From assembly GCF_001523745.2 (NCBI RefSeq), contig NZ_CP013387.1:372001-436000 (forward strand): 64,000 nucleotides of DNA, written 5' to 3'. Positions 1 to 8,786 of the stretch are shown one piece after another. The translations under genes were made by a program, and so were the position numbers. The notes under the pieces were generated by a model. The model worked only from the letters and a program-made list of their open reading frames with translations, did not search any database and was not told the DNA's origin. Positions within the stretch are counted from its first letter, which is position 1. The number at the start of each line of letters is the position of its first letter. The stretch comes from Burkholderia mayonis (GTDB lineage: Bacteria; Pseudomonadota; Gammaproteobacteria; Burkholderiales; Burkholderiaceae).

Positions 1-1
1 G

Positions 2-1345
2 TTCCTGAACATCCTGATGGGGCTCCTGCGCCGCGACGAGGGCGCGATCCGGCTGAACGGCCGCGACGTCGACTTCGCGTCGCCCGCCGAAGCGCTCGCG
101 AACCGGATGGCGATCATCACGCAGGAGCTGTCGCCGGTGCCCGGGATGACGGTCGCCGAAAACCTGTATCTCGGCCGCGAGCCGACCCGTGCGCGCGTCG
201 TCGTCGATTTCCGGACGCTGAAGCGCCGCGCGCAGGACCTGCTCGACCGCCTCGGCTTCGCGATCGACGCGGGCGTACCGATGCATCGCCTGAGTCTCGC
301 GCAGACGCAGCTCGTCGAGATCGCGAAGGCGTTCAGCCGCGACTGCGAGGTGATGATCATGGACGAGCCGACGTCCGCGATCGGCGAGCGCGAGACCGAG
401 ACGCTCTTTGCCGCGATCCGCAACATCACCGCGCATGGCGCCGGGATCATCTACGTGTCGCATCGCCTGAGCGAGCTGTTCGAGATCGCCGACGACTACA
501 CGGTGTTTCGCGACGGCGCGTACGTCGAGAGCGGCCGCATCGCCGACATCGATCGTGCGCATCTCGTACGCGCGATCGTCGGCCGCGAGATGCCCGTCGT
601 CGACAAGGCGCGCCGGCCCGCGCACGGCGAGCCGTGCCTCGCGGTCGGCGGACTCACGCGCGCGGACGAGTTCGAAGCGGTGAGTCTCGACGTGCGGCGC
701 GGCGAGATTCTCGGCATCTACGGGCTGATGGGCTCGGGCCGCAGCGAATTCCTCAATTGCGTGTACGGCCTCACGCGGCCCGATGCGGGCACGGCGACGC
801 TCGGCGGCGAGCCGCTGCCGCAAGGCGATCCCGCGCAGGCGATCCGCGCCGGCATCGCGCTCGTCACCGAAGACCGCAAGGACTCGGGCCTCGTGCTGTC
901 CGGCAGCGTGCAGGAGAACATCGCGATGGCCGCGTACCGGCGCCTGTCGCGCGGCGGCGTGATCCGGCGCGCGCTCGTGCGCCGCCTCGCGCAATCGATG
1001 GTCGAGCGGCTGCGGATCAAGGCCGCGTCGCTGCGAATGCCGGTGGCCGCGATGAGCGGCGGCAACCAGCAGAAGGTCGTGCTCGCGAAATGCCTGTCGA
1101 CGGAGCCTGTGCTGCTGTTGTGCGACGAGCCGACGCGCGGGATCGACGAAGGCGCGAAACAGGAAATCTATCGGCTGCTCGATACGTTCGCGCGCAACGG
1201 CGGCGCGGTGATCGTCGTGTCGTCGGAGGCGCCCGAGCTGCTGTATCTGAGCGACCGCATCGCCGTGTTCAAGGGCGGCCGCGTCGCCGCCGTCTGCCCG
1301 GGCGACGGCGCCACCCAGGAATCCCTGCTCCACCTCGCTTCATGA
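2..1345 (+). CDS. Sugar/polyol ABC transporter ATP-binding protein, 5' end outside window
   Basis: ATPase of a CUT2 (RbsA/XylG-type) importer that energises periplasmic-protein-dependent uptake of a sugar or polyol. The frame is open to the window edge and the first visible residues (FLNILMGLLRRDEGAI) lie just after the first Walker A motif, so about 40 to 50 N-terminal residues are missing. Two nucleotide-binding halves follow: the first with MIMDEPTSAIGE as Walker B, the second with a degenerate P-loop (GLMGSGRSE), the signature MSGGNQQK and Walker B LLLCDEPTRGID. Duplicated ATPase halves are diagnostic of this subfamily. The stop overlaps the permease start as ATGA, so the two are translationally coupled. 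The substrate cannot be read from this subunit; the downstream enzymes point to a polyol. Confidence 0.93.
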   Translation, partial: FLNILMGLLRRDEGAIRLNGRDVDFASPAEALANRMAIITQELSPVPGMTVAENLYLGREPTRARVVVDFRTLKRRAQDLLDRLGFAIDAGVPMHRLSLAQTQLVEIAKAFSRDCEVMIMDEPTSAIGERETETLFAAIRNITAHGAGIIYVSHRLSELFEIADDYTVFRDGAYVESGRIADIDRAHLVRAIVGREMPVVDKARRPAHGEPCLAVGGLTRADEFEAVSLDVRRGEILGIYGLMGSGRSEFLNCVYGLTRPDAGTATLGGEPLPQGDPAQAIRAGIALVTEDRKDSGLVLSGSVQENIAMAAYRRLSRGGVIRRALVRRLAQSMVERLRIKAASLRMPVAAMSGGNQQKVVLAKCLSTEPVLLLCDEPTRGIDEGAKQEIYRLLDTFARNGGAVIVVSSEAPELLYLSDRIAVFKGGRVAAVCPGDGATQESLLHLAS

Positions 1346-2331
1346 ACAAGACCATGAACACTCAGACTCTGACCCGTCTCGAAGCGGCGCCGAAGCGCGT
1401 GAACGTCGCGGAGCTCGCGAGCCGCTTCGGCATCCCGATCATTTTCGTCGTGCTGTGCGTCGTGCTCGCATTCGCGAGTCCGTACTTCCTCACGTGGCGC
1501 AACTGGAGCGACATCCTGCGGCAGACGTCGATCAACGGGATTCTCGCGATCGGCATGACGTACGTGATCCTGACGAAGGGGATCGACCTGTCGGTCGGCT
1601 CCGTGCTTGCGCTCGCGGGAATCGTGAGCGGCCTCGCCGGCGCGGCGGGGCACGGGCTCGCGGCGTCGCTCGCGGTCGGCGTCGCGTGCGGCGCGGCGCT
1701 CGGCGCGATCAACGGCGTGACGATCGCGCGCTTCAACGTGCCGCCGTTCGTCGCGACGCTCGGCATGTTGAGCATCGCGCGCGGCGTCACGTACATCGTC
1801 AACGACGGCAGCCCGGTCGCGAACCTGCCCGACGATTATCTTTCGCTCGGCGTCGGCAGGCTCGGCCCGCTCGGGATGCCGGTGCTGATCTTCGCGGCGG
1901 TCGCGCTCGCGTGCTGGTGGGTGCTGCGCTACACGACGTACGGCCGCTATCTGTACGCGGTCGGCGGTAACGAGAAGAGCGCGCGGACTTCCGGCATCGG
2001 CGTGCGCAAGATCGTGTTCTCGGTGTACGTCGTGTCGGGCGCGCTCGCCGGTCTCGCCGGGATGATTCTCGCCGCGCGCACGACGTCCGCACTGCCGCAG
2101 GCGGGCGTGTCGTACGAGCTCGATGCGATCGCGGCGGTCGTGATCGGCGGCACGAGCCTGTCGGGCGGGCAGGGCGGCGTGGTCGGCACGCTGTTCGGCG
2201 CGCTTTTGATCGGCGTGATCAATAACGGGCTGAATCTGCTCGGCGTGTCGTCGTATTACCAGCAGATCGCCAAGGGACTCATCATCGTGCTGGCCGTGCT
2301 CATCGACGTGGCCCGCAAACAGCCGCGCTGA
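1342..2331 (+). CDS. Sugar/polyol ABC transporter permease (RbsC type)
   Basis: Inner-membrane permease of the same importer, about 329 residues. After a short polar N-terminus it has many hydrophobic segments and the conserved cytoplasmic-loop region of the BPD_transp_2 family, including the family-typical stretches TYVILTKGIDLSVGS near residue 75 and AVVIGGTSLSGGQGG near residue 265. The ATG at 1342 overlaps the ATPase stop by four bases and is the best start. A second ATG four codons downstream (MNTQT) is possible. The protein probably works as a homodimer with the adjacent ATPase and binding protein. Confidence 0.93.
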   Translation: MNKTMNTQTLTRLEAAPKRVNVAELASRFGIPIIFVVLCVVLAFASPYFLTWRNWSDILRQTSINGILAIGMTYVILTKGIDLSVGSVLALAGIVSGLAGAAGHGLAASLAVGVACGAALGAINGVTIARFNVPPFVATLGMLSIARGVTYIVNDGSPVANLPDDYLSLGVGRLGPLGMPVLIFAAVALACWWVLRYTTYGRYLYAVGGNEKSARTSGIGVRKIVFSVYVVSGALAGLAGMILAARTTSALPQAGVSYELDAIAAVVIGGTSLSGGQGGVVGTLFGALLIGVINNGLNLLGVSSYYQQIAKGLIIVLAVLIDVARKQPR

Positions 2332-2362
2332 CGCAGCGCATTCCCATCCGGAGGAGACGACA

Positions 2363-3391
2363 ATGCAAACACGAAACACCTGGCTCGGCCGCTTCGCGGC
2401 CGCAACCGTGCTCGGCGCGACGCTCGCGATCGCGGCGGCGGGCGGCGCGGCGCACGCGGCGAGCGGGCCGTACCGCGTCGGCGCGGCGGTGTACGGCATG
2501 AAAGGCCAGTTCATGCAGAACTGGGTGCGCGAGATCAAGGCGCATCCGGCCGTGAAGAGCGGCACCGTGCAGCTCACGGTGTTCGACGGCAACTACGACG
2601 CGCTCACGCAGAACAATCAGATCGAGACGATGCTCACGCAGCAGTACAGCGGCATCCTGTTCGTGCCGATCGACACGAAGGCGGGCATCGGCGTCGCGAC
2701 GCGCGCGGCCGCATCCGACACGCCGCTCATCGCATCGAACACGATGCTCGCGACGCCGAAGGTGCCGTACATCGGCAACGACGACGTCGAGGGCGGCCGT
2801 CTGCAGGCCGAAGCGCTCGCGAAGCAGATCGGCGGCAAGGGCAGCATCGTCATCATCCAGGGGCCGATCGGCCAATCCGCGCAGATCGATCGCGAGAAGG
2901 GCGAGATGGAAGTGCTCGCGAAATATCCGGGCATCAAGGTGATCGAGAAGAAGACCGCGAACTGGTCGCGCGCGGAAGCGATGAACCTGATGGAGGACTG
3001 GCTCAATGCGCATCCGAAGCAGATCAACGGCGTGATCGCACAGAACGACGACATGGCGCTCGGCGCGCTGCAGGCGATCAAGAACCGCGGGCTCACGCCG
3101 AAGGACATTCCGATTACGTCGATCGACGGGATGCCCGACGCGATCCAGGCCGCGAAGCGCGGCGAGATCACGACGTTCCTGCAGGACGCGCAGGCGCAGT
3201 CGCAGGGCGCGCTCGATCTGGTGCTGCGGCAGCTCGTCGGCGCGAGCTACAAGCCGCAGTCGGTGATCTGGCAGCGCTACGCGAAGGATCTGAAGTGGGA
3301 CGGCGGCACCGCGAAGCGCTACGTTCTGCCGTGGGTGCCCGTCACGCCGGCGAATGCCGATCAGCTCTACAGGCAGGTCACGGGCGGTTGA
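2363..3391 (+). CDS. Periplasmic sugar/polyol-binding protein of ABC importer
   Basis: Solute receptor of the importer, 342 residues, Peripla_BP_4 (RbsB-like) family. A Sec signal peptide covers about residues 1 to 33 (hydrophobic AAATVLGATLAIAAAGGA, cleavage likely after AHA). The mature part shows the two-lobed binding-protein pattern: YDALTQNNQIETMLTQQYSGILFVPID in lobe one, IIQGPIGQSAQIDREKG at the hinge, and NDDMALGALQAIKNRG in lobe two. A GGAGGAGAC Shine-Dalgarno lies 8 bases before the ATG. It sits between permease and catabolic enzymes, so ligand and enzyme substrate are probably the same compound or close relatives. Confidence 0.92.
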   Translation: MQTRNTWLGRFAAATVLGATLAIAAAGGAAHAASGPYRVGAAVYGMKGQFMQNWVREIKAHPAVKSGTVQLTVFDGNYDALTQNNQIETMLTQQYSGILFVPIDTKAGIGVATRAAASDTPLIASNTMLATPKVPYIGNDDVEGGRLQAEALAKQIGGKGSIVIIQGPIGQSAQIDREKGEMEVLAKYPGIKVIEKKTANWSRAEAMNLMEDWLNAHPKQINGVIAQNDDMALGALQAIKNRGLTPKDIPITSIDGMPDAIQAAKRGEITTFLQDAQAQSQGALDLVLRQLVGASYKPQSVIWQRYAKDLKWDGGTAKRYVLPWVPVTPANADQLYRQVTGG

Positions 3392-3402
3392 GCGAGGCGG
3401 CC

Positions 3403-4173
3403 ATGACGAATCTCTGGGACAGGGCGTTCGATCTGACGGGCCGCGTCGCGCTCGTGACGGGCGGCGCGGCGGGCATCGGGCATGCGTGCGCGCAACTGCT
3501 CGCGCAGCGCGGCGCGAGCGTCGCGCTCGTCGATCTGCATCCCGAAACGATGCGGATTGCCGCGACGCTGGAAGGCGGCGCCGCGCGCCACGCCGGCATG
3601 TCGCTCGACCTGCGCGACTACTCGGCCGCGCAGGCGGCGGTCGAGCGCGTCGCGTCGCGCTTCGGCGGCGTCGACCTGCTCGTCAACAGCGCCGGCGTCG
3701 CGCTGCTCGACAAGGCGCTCGACGTTGGCGAGGCCGCGTGGGACGCGACGATGGCGATCAACGTGAAAGCGTCGTTCTTCATCGCACAGGCGGTCGCGCG
3801 GCAGATGATCGCGGGCGGCAGAGGCGGGCGGATCGTCAATCTCGCGTCGCAGGCGAGCGTGGTCGGCCTCGACCGGCATGTCGCGTATTGCGCGAGCAAG
3901 GCCGCGATCGTCGGGATGACGAAGGTGCTCGCGCTCGAATGGGCGCCGCATGGGATCACCGTCAACGCGGTGTCGCCGACGATCGTCGAAACCGAGCTCG
4001 GCAAGAAGGCGTGGGCGGGCGAAGCCGGCGAGCGCGCGAAGCGCGAGATTCCGTCCGGCCGCTTCGCGCGGCCGGACGAGATCGCCGCACTCGTGCTCTA
4101 TCTGCTGAGCGACGCAGCCGCGATGATGACAGGCGAGAACGTCGTGATCGACGGCGGCTATACCGTGCGTTGA
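3403..4173 (+). CDS. Short-chain dehydrogenase/reductase, polyol dehydrogenase-like
   Basis: NAD(P)-dependent oxidoreductase of the classical SDR family, 256 residues. The cofactor motif TGGAAGIG is at 19-26, NSAG at 95-98, a catalytic Ser near 149 and the Y162-x3-K166 pair (YCASK). The ATG at 3403 follows a GAGG motif. A longer reading frame upstream overlaps the binding-protein gene and has no SDR sequence, so the short start is preferred. Family resemblance and company (zinc polyol dehydrogenase, DhaK/DhaL, ABC importer) recall D-threitol dehydrogenase of the mycobacterial tetritol pathway. That assignment is inference; other polyol or sugar-acid substrates are possible. Confidence 0.88.
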   Translation: MTNLWDRAFDLTGRVALVTGGAAGIGHACAQLLAQRGASVALVDLHPETMRIAATLEGGAARHAGMSLDLRDYSAAQAAVERVASRFGGVDLLVNSAGVALLDKALDVGEAAWDATMAINVKASFFIAQAVARQMIAGGRGGRIVNLASQASVVGLDRHVAYCASKAAIVGMTKVLALEWAPHGITVNAVSPTIVETELGKKAWAGEAGERAKREIPSGRFARPDEIAALVLYLLSDAAAMMTGENVVIDGGYTVR

Positions 4174-4246
4174 AGCGACGGCGGGCCGCGCGGCGGTCAG
4201 GCCGTCATCGTCGGGACAACCGACAGAAGATATAAGGAGACGTTGC

Positions 4247-5383
4247 ATGTCGTCGATAGCCGAAGCGCCGCCGCAACGCGCGGCCGCGCACAGCGACGCG
4301 GGCGCGCTGCCCGCCACGATGCGCGCCGTGGTATGTCACGGTCCGGAGGACTACCGCCTCGAACAGGTGCCCGTGCCGAAGCCGGGACCCGACGAGATCC
4401 TGACCGAAGTCGAGCTCGTCGGCATCTGCATGGGCGACATCAAGACGTTCCGCGGCGCGCCGTCGTTCTGGGGCGACGCGGTGCAGCCGCGCTACGTGAA
4501 GCCGCCGATGATCCCGGGCCACGAGTTCGTGTGCCGCGTCGCCGCGCTCGGACCGGGCGCCGAGCAGCGCGGCGTGAAGGTCGGCGATCGCGTGATCTCC
4601 GAGCAGATCGTCCCGTGCTGGGGCTGCCGCTTCTGCGGCCACGGCCAGTACTGGATGTGCCAGAAGCATGATCTGTACGGATTCCAGAAGAACGTGCACG
4701 GCGCGATGGCCGAGTACATGATCTTCACGAAAGAGGCGATCGTCCACCAGGTGCCCGATTCGATTCCGTCCGACGAGGCGATCCTGATCGAGCCGCTGTC
4801 GTGCTCGCTGCATGCGGCCGATCGCGCGAACGTCGGCTTCGACGACGTGGTCGTCGTCGCGGGCGCGGGCACGCTCGGGCTCGGCATCGTCGGCGCGGTT
4901 CGGCTGCGCCATCCGAAGAAGCTGATCGTGCTCGACATGAAGCCTGAGCGCGCGGCGCTCGCGCTCAGGATGGGCGCGGACGAAGTATGGAATCCGGGTG
5001 AAGAGAACGTGATCGAGAAGATCCGGTCGATCACGGACGGCTATGGCTGCGACGTCTATATCGAGGCGACCGGCCACCATCGCGCGGTCGGTCAGGGGCT
5101 CGCGATGCTGCGCAAGCTCGGCCGTTTCGTCGAATTCAGCGTGTTCAACGACGACGCGACCGTCGACTGGTCGATCATCGGCGACCGCAAGGAGCTCGAC
5201 GTGCTCGGCTCGCATCTCGGCCCGTACATGTATCCGCGCGCGATCGAGTTCATCGGATCGCGCAAGATCGACGTGCGCGGCATCGTCACGCACACGTTTC
5301 CGCTGTCGCGCTTCGCGGAGGCGTTCGCGGTGATGGAGCGCGGCGAGCAATCGTTGAAGGTCGTACTGGATCCGCGAGGTTAA
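4247..5383 (+). CDS. Zinc-dependent alcohol dehydrogenase, erythritol/threitol dehydrogenase-like
   Basis: Medium-chain zinc alcohol dehydrogenase of 378 residues, expected to oxidise a secondary alcohol of a polyol to a ketose with NAD. Visible catalytic-zinc ligands are C61 and the GHE at 91-93. The structural-zinc lobe has four cysteines (C124, C127, C130, C138). The Rossmann motif GAGTLGLG follows at about 206. The N-terminus carries some 25 extra residues before the usual MRAVVCHGPEDYRLEQ start; the SD AAGGAGACG at 4234 supports the longer start at 4247. An internal ATG at 4319 (MRAVVC) is the alternative. Family members with the same operon company include the mycobacterial erythritol/L-threitol dehydrogenase. 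Confidence 0.9.
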   Translation: MSSIAEAPPQRAAAHSDAGALPATMRAVVCHGPEDYRLEQVPVPKPGPDEILTEVELVGICMGDIKTFRGAPSFWGDAVQPRYVKPPMIPGHEFVCRVAALGPGAEQRGVKVGDRVISEQIVPCWGCRFCGHGQYWMCQKHDLYGFQKNVHGAMAEYMIFTKEAIVHQVPDSIPSDEAILIEPLSCSLHAADRANVGFDDVVVVAGAGTLGLGIVGAVRLRHPKKLIVLDMKPERAALALRMGADEVWNPGEENVIEKIRSITDGYGCDVYIEATGHHRAVGQGLAMLRKLGRFVEFSVFNDDATVDWSIIGDRKELDVLGSHLGPYMYPRAIEFIGSRKIDVRGIVTHTFPLSRFAEAFAVMERGEQSLKVVLDPRG

Positions 5384-5387
5384 TTGC

Positions 5388-6392
5388 ATGAATCGTGTCA
5401 TCAATCATCCCGACTACGTCGTCGAGGACATGCTGCGCGGCATCGTCGCCGCGCATCCGCAGCTCACGCTCGACGCGGACAATCCGCGCGTGATCGGCGT
5501 CGCGCAGCCGGCGCCGGGCAAGGTCGGCGTTGTCACGGGCGGCGGCTCGGGCCACGAGCCGGCGTTTCTCGGCTACACGGGGCCGGGGCTCGTCGATGCG
5601 GTCGCGGTCGGCGAGGTCTTTTCGTCGCCGACCGCGAAAAGCTTCGTCGACGCGTTCAAGCGCGCCGATCGCGGCGCGGGCGTCGCGTGCCTGTACGGCA
5701 ACTACGCGGGCGACAACATGAACGTGAAGATGGCCGTCAAGATGGCGGCCGCGCAGGGCATCGACGTGAAGACCGTCGTCGCGAACGACGACGTCGCATC
5801 GGCTTCGCGCGACGAACGCGCGAAGCGGCGCGGCGTCGCGGGCGAGATCCTGATGTGGAAGGCGGGCGGCGCGCGCGCGGCGGCGGGCGGCAATCTCGAT
5901 GCGGTGATCGCGAGCGCGCGGAAGGCGATCGACAACACGCGCTCCGTCGGCATCGGCCTGTCCGCGTGCACGATTCCGGCGAACGGCAAGGCGAACTTCC
6001 ACATCGCCGACGGCGAGATGGAGGTCGGCATCGGCCATCACGGCGAGCATGGCGTGCGCGTGATGCGCACGGTGCCCGCGAAGGACATGGCGGAAATGAT
6101 GCTCGACATCGTGCTGCCGGATTTCCCGCTCGAACGCGGCGAGGAAGTCGCGGTGCTCGTGTCGGGGCTCGGCGCGACGCCGCTGATGGAGCAATATATT
6201 CTGTATGCCGAAGTAGCGGAGCGGCTCGCGGCGGCCGGATTGAAGATCGGCTTTCGTCTCGTCGGCAATCTGTTCACGTCGCTCGAGATGATGGGCGTCA
6301 CGCTGACGATCACCCGGCTCGACGACGAGCTGAAGCAATTGTTCGCCGCGCCGTGCAGCAGCATCGGCCTCACCGTGGGAGAACGCGCATGA
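5388..6392 (+). CDS. Dihydroxyacetone kinase subunit DhaK-like (ketose-binding)
   Basis: DhaK-domain protein of 334 residues, which binds a short ketose covalently through a histidine and presents it for phosphorylation. GGGSGHEP is at 51-58, the NYAGDNMNVKMA segment near 105-116, and the substrate-binding His lies in GHHGEHG (216-222, His218). In ATP-dependent kinases of this group DhaK and DhaL are usually fused; here they are separate genes with an ATGA overlap at 6389-6392. In tetritol pathways homologous kinases act on D- or L-erythrulose rather than dihydroxyacetone. The two dehydrogenases upstream make that plausible here, but the sequence does not decide it. Confidence 0.9.
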   Translation: MNRVINHPDYVVEDMLRGIVAAHPQLTLDADNPRVIGVAQPAPGKVGVVTGGGSGHEPAFLGYTGPGLVDAVAVGEVFSSPTAKSFVDAFKRADRGAGVACLYGNYAGDNMNVKMAVKMAAAQGIDVKTVVANDDVASASRDERAKRRGVAGEILMWKAGGARAAAGGNLDAVIASARKAIDNTRSVGIGLSACTIPANGKANFHIADGEMEVGIGHHGEHGVRVMRTVPAKDMAEMMLDIVLPDFPLERGEEVAVLVSGLGATPLMEQYILYAEVAERLAAAGLKIGFRLVGNLFTSLEMMGVTLTITRLDDELKQLFAAPCSSIGLTVGERA

Positions 6393-7048
6393 ACACCGCC
6401 GCCATTCAGCGCTTGCCGCTCGCCGACGCCGGTTTCGTCGTGCGCGAGCTCGTCGACGTGATCCAGCGCAACCGCGATCCTCTGTCGGAGATCGACGCGG
6501 CGATTGGCGACGGCGATCACGGCATCAACATGAGCAAGGGCTTCGGCCAGTGCGGCGCGCGGCTCGACGCGCGCGGCGCGACGAGCCTGCCGGATGCGCT
6601 CGACGTATTGTCGACGTCGCTCATGGACGGAATCGGCGGATCGATGGGGCCGCTTTACGGCAGCTTCTTCATGGATTTTGCGGCGGCGCTGAAGGGGCGC
6701 GACACGCTCGATGCGGCGCTGTTCGGCGAAGCGCTGTCGGCGGGGCTTGCGGGATTGCGGACGATCAGCGATGCGAAGGTCGGCGACAAGACGTTGATCG
6801 ACACGCTCGCGCCCGCCGACGCCGCATTTCACGAAGCGCTACGCGCCGGCGACGATTTCCGGCACGCGCTCGCGGCGATGAGCGCGGCCGCCGAGCGCGG
6901 CAAGGAATCGACGCGCTGGCTGCAGGCGAAGATCGGTCGGGCGTCGCGGCTCGGCGAGCGGTCGGTCGGCACGCTCGATGCGGGTGCGGTGTCGTGCTGC
7001 CTGATTCTGTGCAGCGTCGCGAGTTCGATCGGCGCGCGGCTGAACTGA
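6389..7048 (+). CDS. Dihydroxyacetone kinase subunit DhaL-like (nucleotide-binding)
   Basis: All-helical DhaL domain of 219 residues that carries the nucleotide. The Mg-nucleotide motif IGDGDHGINM (about 39-48, Asp41 and Asp43) is intact, as are the GGSMGPLYGSFF stretch near 85-96 and the C-terminal GTLDAGAVS. No PTS-type DhaM gene is visible, and the window does not show whether the phosphoryl donor is ATP or a phosphoprotein; a split ATP-dependent pair is favoured because no PTS component is nearby. Last gene of the operon; a 240-bp gap follows with no gene and no clear terminator. The gene starts inside the stop of the DhaK gene (ATGA). Confidence 0.88.
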   Translation: MNTAAIQRLPLADAGFVVRELVDVIQRNRDPLSEIDAAIGDGDHGINMSKGFGQCGARLDARGATSLPDALDVLSTSLMDGIGGSMGPLYGSFFMDFAAALKGRDTLDAALFGEALSAGLAGLRTISDAKVGDKTLIDTLAPADAAFHEALRAGDDFRHALAAMSAAAERGKESTRWLQAKIGRASRLGERSVGTLDAGAVSCCLILCSVASSIGARLN

Positions 7049-7289
7049 CCGGATAGGCGGCTGCGACGATACGGCGGCGGGTGGGGCGAGCATGGAGTCG
7101 AGCATAAACGGCGATCGGATCGGCGATCGACAGTCGACGGTATCGCGCAAGCGGGCCGCGCCGCGCGGCTCGATAGCTTTGGCTCTCGATTCGACTCGTT
7201 GCAATTCGCGCGCAGCGTTCGACATGCGGCATGCGATTCGCCGTCCGAAGTCTGCAATCCGCGCCGCGATGCGCGCGCCCGCCGTCGCG

Positions 7290-7760
7290 TCAACGTGCGA
7301 GCGTCTTCCGAAAGAAGACCACCCGCTCGGTTTCGTCGAAGCCGAGTGCGCGATGCAGCGCGTGCGACGCGGCGTTGCCGAGCGGCGCGTCCGATGCGAA
7401 TTCGGCGCAGCCGCATGTCGCGCCCCAGACAGCGGCGGCCGAGCATAGCGCGCGGGCGACGCCGCGGCGGCGCGCGGCCGGATCCACGAAGATGCCTTCG
7501 AGAAACAGCGCGGGCGACGTGTTGCAGCCGTTCACGTAGTCGCGCCGGACGGCGACCTCGGCGAAGCCGAGCGGCGCGTCGTCCGGCGTCCACGCGATGA
7601 AGCACGCATGGCGGTTCGGCGCGTCGAGTTGCTGCGCGACATCGCGCGCGTGCTCGGCATCGTCCGCATGCGGCCACAGCGCACGGCGAAGCTGCCGCCA
7701 CGCGGGGGCGTCGGACGCCGTGGCGGCGCGGATCGTGAAGAGCGAAGCGGGGTGCGTCAA
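7290..7760 (-). CDS. GNAT N-acetyltransferase, aminoglycoside 6'-N-acetyltransferase-like
   Basis: Single-domain GNAT of 156 residues. The body FTIRAATASDAPAWRQLRRALWPHA, the segment RRDYVNGCNTSPALFLEGIFVDP, the acetyl-CoA loop ARRRGVARAL and the C-terminal GFDETERVVFFRK match the AAC(6')-Ib/Iy-like family. Whether it modifies drugs is unknown; chromosomal members often have other substrates. No ATG precedes the domain. The best start is TTG at 7760, whose bases overlap the TGA stop of the upstream membrane-protein gene (TTGA), implying termination-reinitiation coupling. The reading frame stays open further upstream but encodes only antisense-like sequence. Confidence 0.82.
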   Translation of the reverse strand: MTHPASLFTIRAATASDAPAWRQLRRALWPHADDAEHARDVAQQLDAPNRHACFIAWTPDDAPLGFAEVAVRRDYVNGCNTSPALFLEGIFVDPAARRRGVARALCSAAAVWGATCGCAEFASDAPLGNAASHALHRALGFDETERVVFFRKTLAR

Positions 7761-8140
7761 GTTGACGCGGTCGCCGAGCGGGCCGCGTTCACCGCGTGCG
7801 CGACGCGCTCGACGAATTCGCGGTCGATGCTCATCACCGCCTCGCGCTTGCCGTCCGGCATGTCGACGATGAGCCGATGCGTGACGTCCTGCGTGGTCCA
7901 CGCGAGGTAGCCGACGACGATGAGCATCACGCCCACGACGAGCAGCGCGCTCGTGCCGAGCGTGCCGCCCGCGATCGCGGCGGCGGTGCCGATGAGCGAA
8001 ATCGACCACGGGACGATCTTGTTTTTCCTGACGGTGAGAACTTCGACGCCGCGGATCTCTCGCAGCGCGAAAATTTGCCCTGCGGCGGACAGGCTGTTGC
8101 GCGTGACCATGACGCCGCGTTCGTTGAAGGCGTTTTCCAT
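7757..8140 (-). CDS. Small membrane protein, DUF6232-like
   Basis: 127-residue protein of unknown role. The N-terminal 45 residues are soluble and beta-rich (VMVTRNSLSAAGQIFALREIRGVEVLTVRK). Two closely spaced transmembrane helices follow (WSISLIGTAAAIAGG and SALLVVGVMLIVVGYLAW), then a soluble tail. This layout, with a 'vTr..l...g..y.l..I..v' start, resembles the DUF6232 family; the match is from memory and not tested. The ATG at 8140 is used. The gene overlaps the following acetyltransferase by four bases, so the two form a bicistronic unit. Confidence 0.7.
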   Translation of the reverse strand: MENAFNERGVMVTRNSLSAAGQIFALREIRGVEVLTVRKNKIVPWSISLIGTAAAIAGGTLGTSALLVVGVMLIVVGYLAWTTQDVTHRLIVDMPDGKREAVMSIDREFVERVAHAVNAARSATAST

Positions 8141-8525
8141 CAAAGGGGTGCGAATCGGAAAACGCGCAGCGTAGCAGATTTGACGGGAGCGTCAACGAGG
8201 TCCGATGACGCATGGCGTCGAAATCGGGGAAGACCGGGGAAGACCGATACGGGTGAACGGCAGGGAAAATCGGTAAGGACTGCCGGCACGACGGCCGGAC
8301 AGGATGATCGGGGCGGGATGACCTACGGAGGCGGCTGCGCGACGTTGCTTGCGACCGCAGCCGGCAACTCCGGCCAATCGGCGAAAGAGAACGGAGAGAA
8401 CGGAGAGAACGGACAAAAAACGACAGGAACGATCAGAAGCGGCTCGTCCTGCGTGGGAACGCATCGCCGCGCCGCGCGTGCGCAAGCCTTGCCGAGCGCG
8501 GCGGCGAATCGCGCCGGAGCGCCCG
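8141..8525. other. Intergenic region with short direct repeats
   Basis: About 385 bases without a convincing gene. The DNA contains purine-rich short repeats: GGGGAAGACC twice near 8226-8247 and GAGAACGGA-type 9-mers three times near 8388-8412. It should hold the promoter of the leftward membrane-protein/GNAT pair. No clear -35/-10 pair was identified. Confidence 0.5.
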
Positions 8526-8786
8526 TCAGAACAGCGCGGCGCCGCCTTCGTACAGGCGCCCGGGCACGTGCGACGCGACTGCCTCGGCGATTTCCGCCTC
8601 GGTGCTCTCGGCCGGCACGATCCGACGGCGCGCGGGCGCGTCGAGGTGCATCGTCCATTCGACGAGCCGGTACGGGCGTCCCCACGGGCGCTGCATCGCG
8701 ATCGACACGCGGCAGCTTTGCACCGGGAACGCGTGTTCGTGCGTGAGTATCGTGCGCAGGCCGCTGAAAACGGTATCTTCGACCAT
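8526..8786 (-). CDS. Hypothetical 86-residue protein
   Basis: Small leftward gene with a strong Shine-Dalgarno (GGAGGAAAC) immediately before the ATG at 8786, which is the main reason to accept it. The product starts MVEDTVFSGLRTIL, has no signal peptide or membrane segment, and contains a basic segment APARRRIVPA and an Ala/Glu-rich C-terminal half (STEAEIAEAVASHVPGR). It is not a family I recognise. Codon choice is GC-rich at third positions, in line with its neighbours. It lies downstream of the porin gene and the terminator between them, so it probably has its own promoter. Confidence 0.6.
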   Translation of the reverse strand: MVEDTVFSGLRTILTHEHAFPVQSCRVSIAMQRPWGRPYRLVEWTMHLDAPARRRIVPAESTEAEIAEAVASHVPGRLYEGGAALF

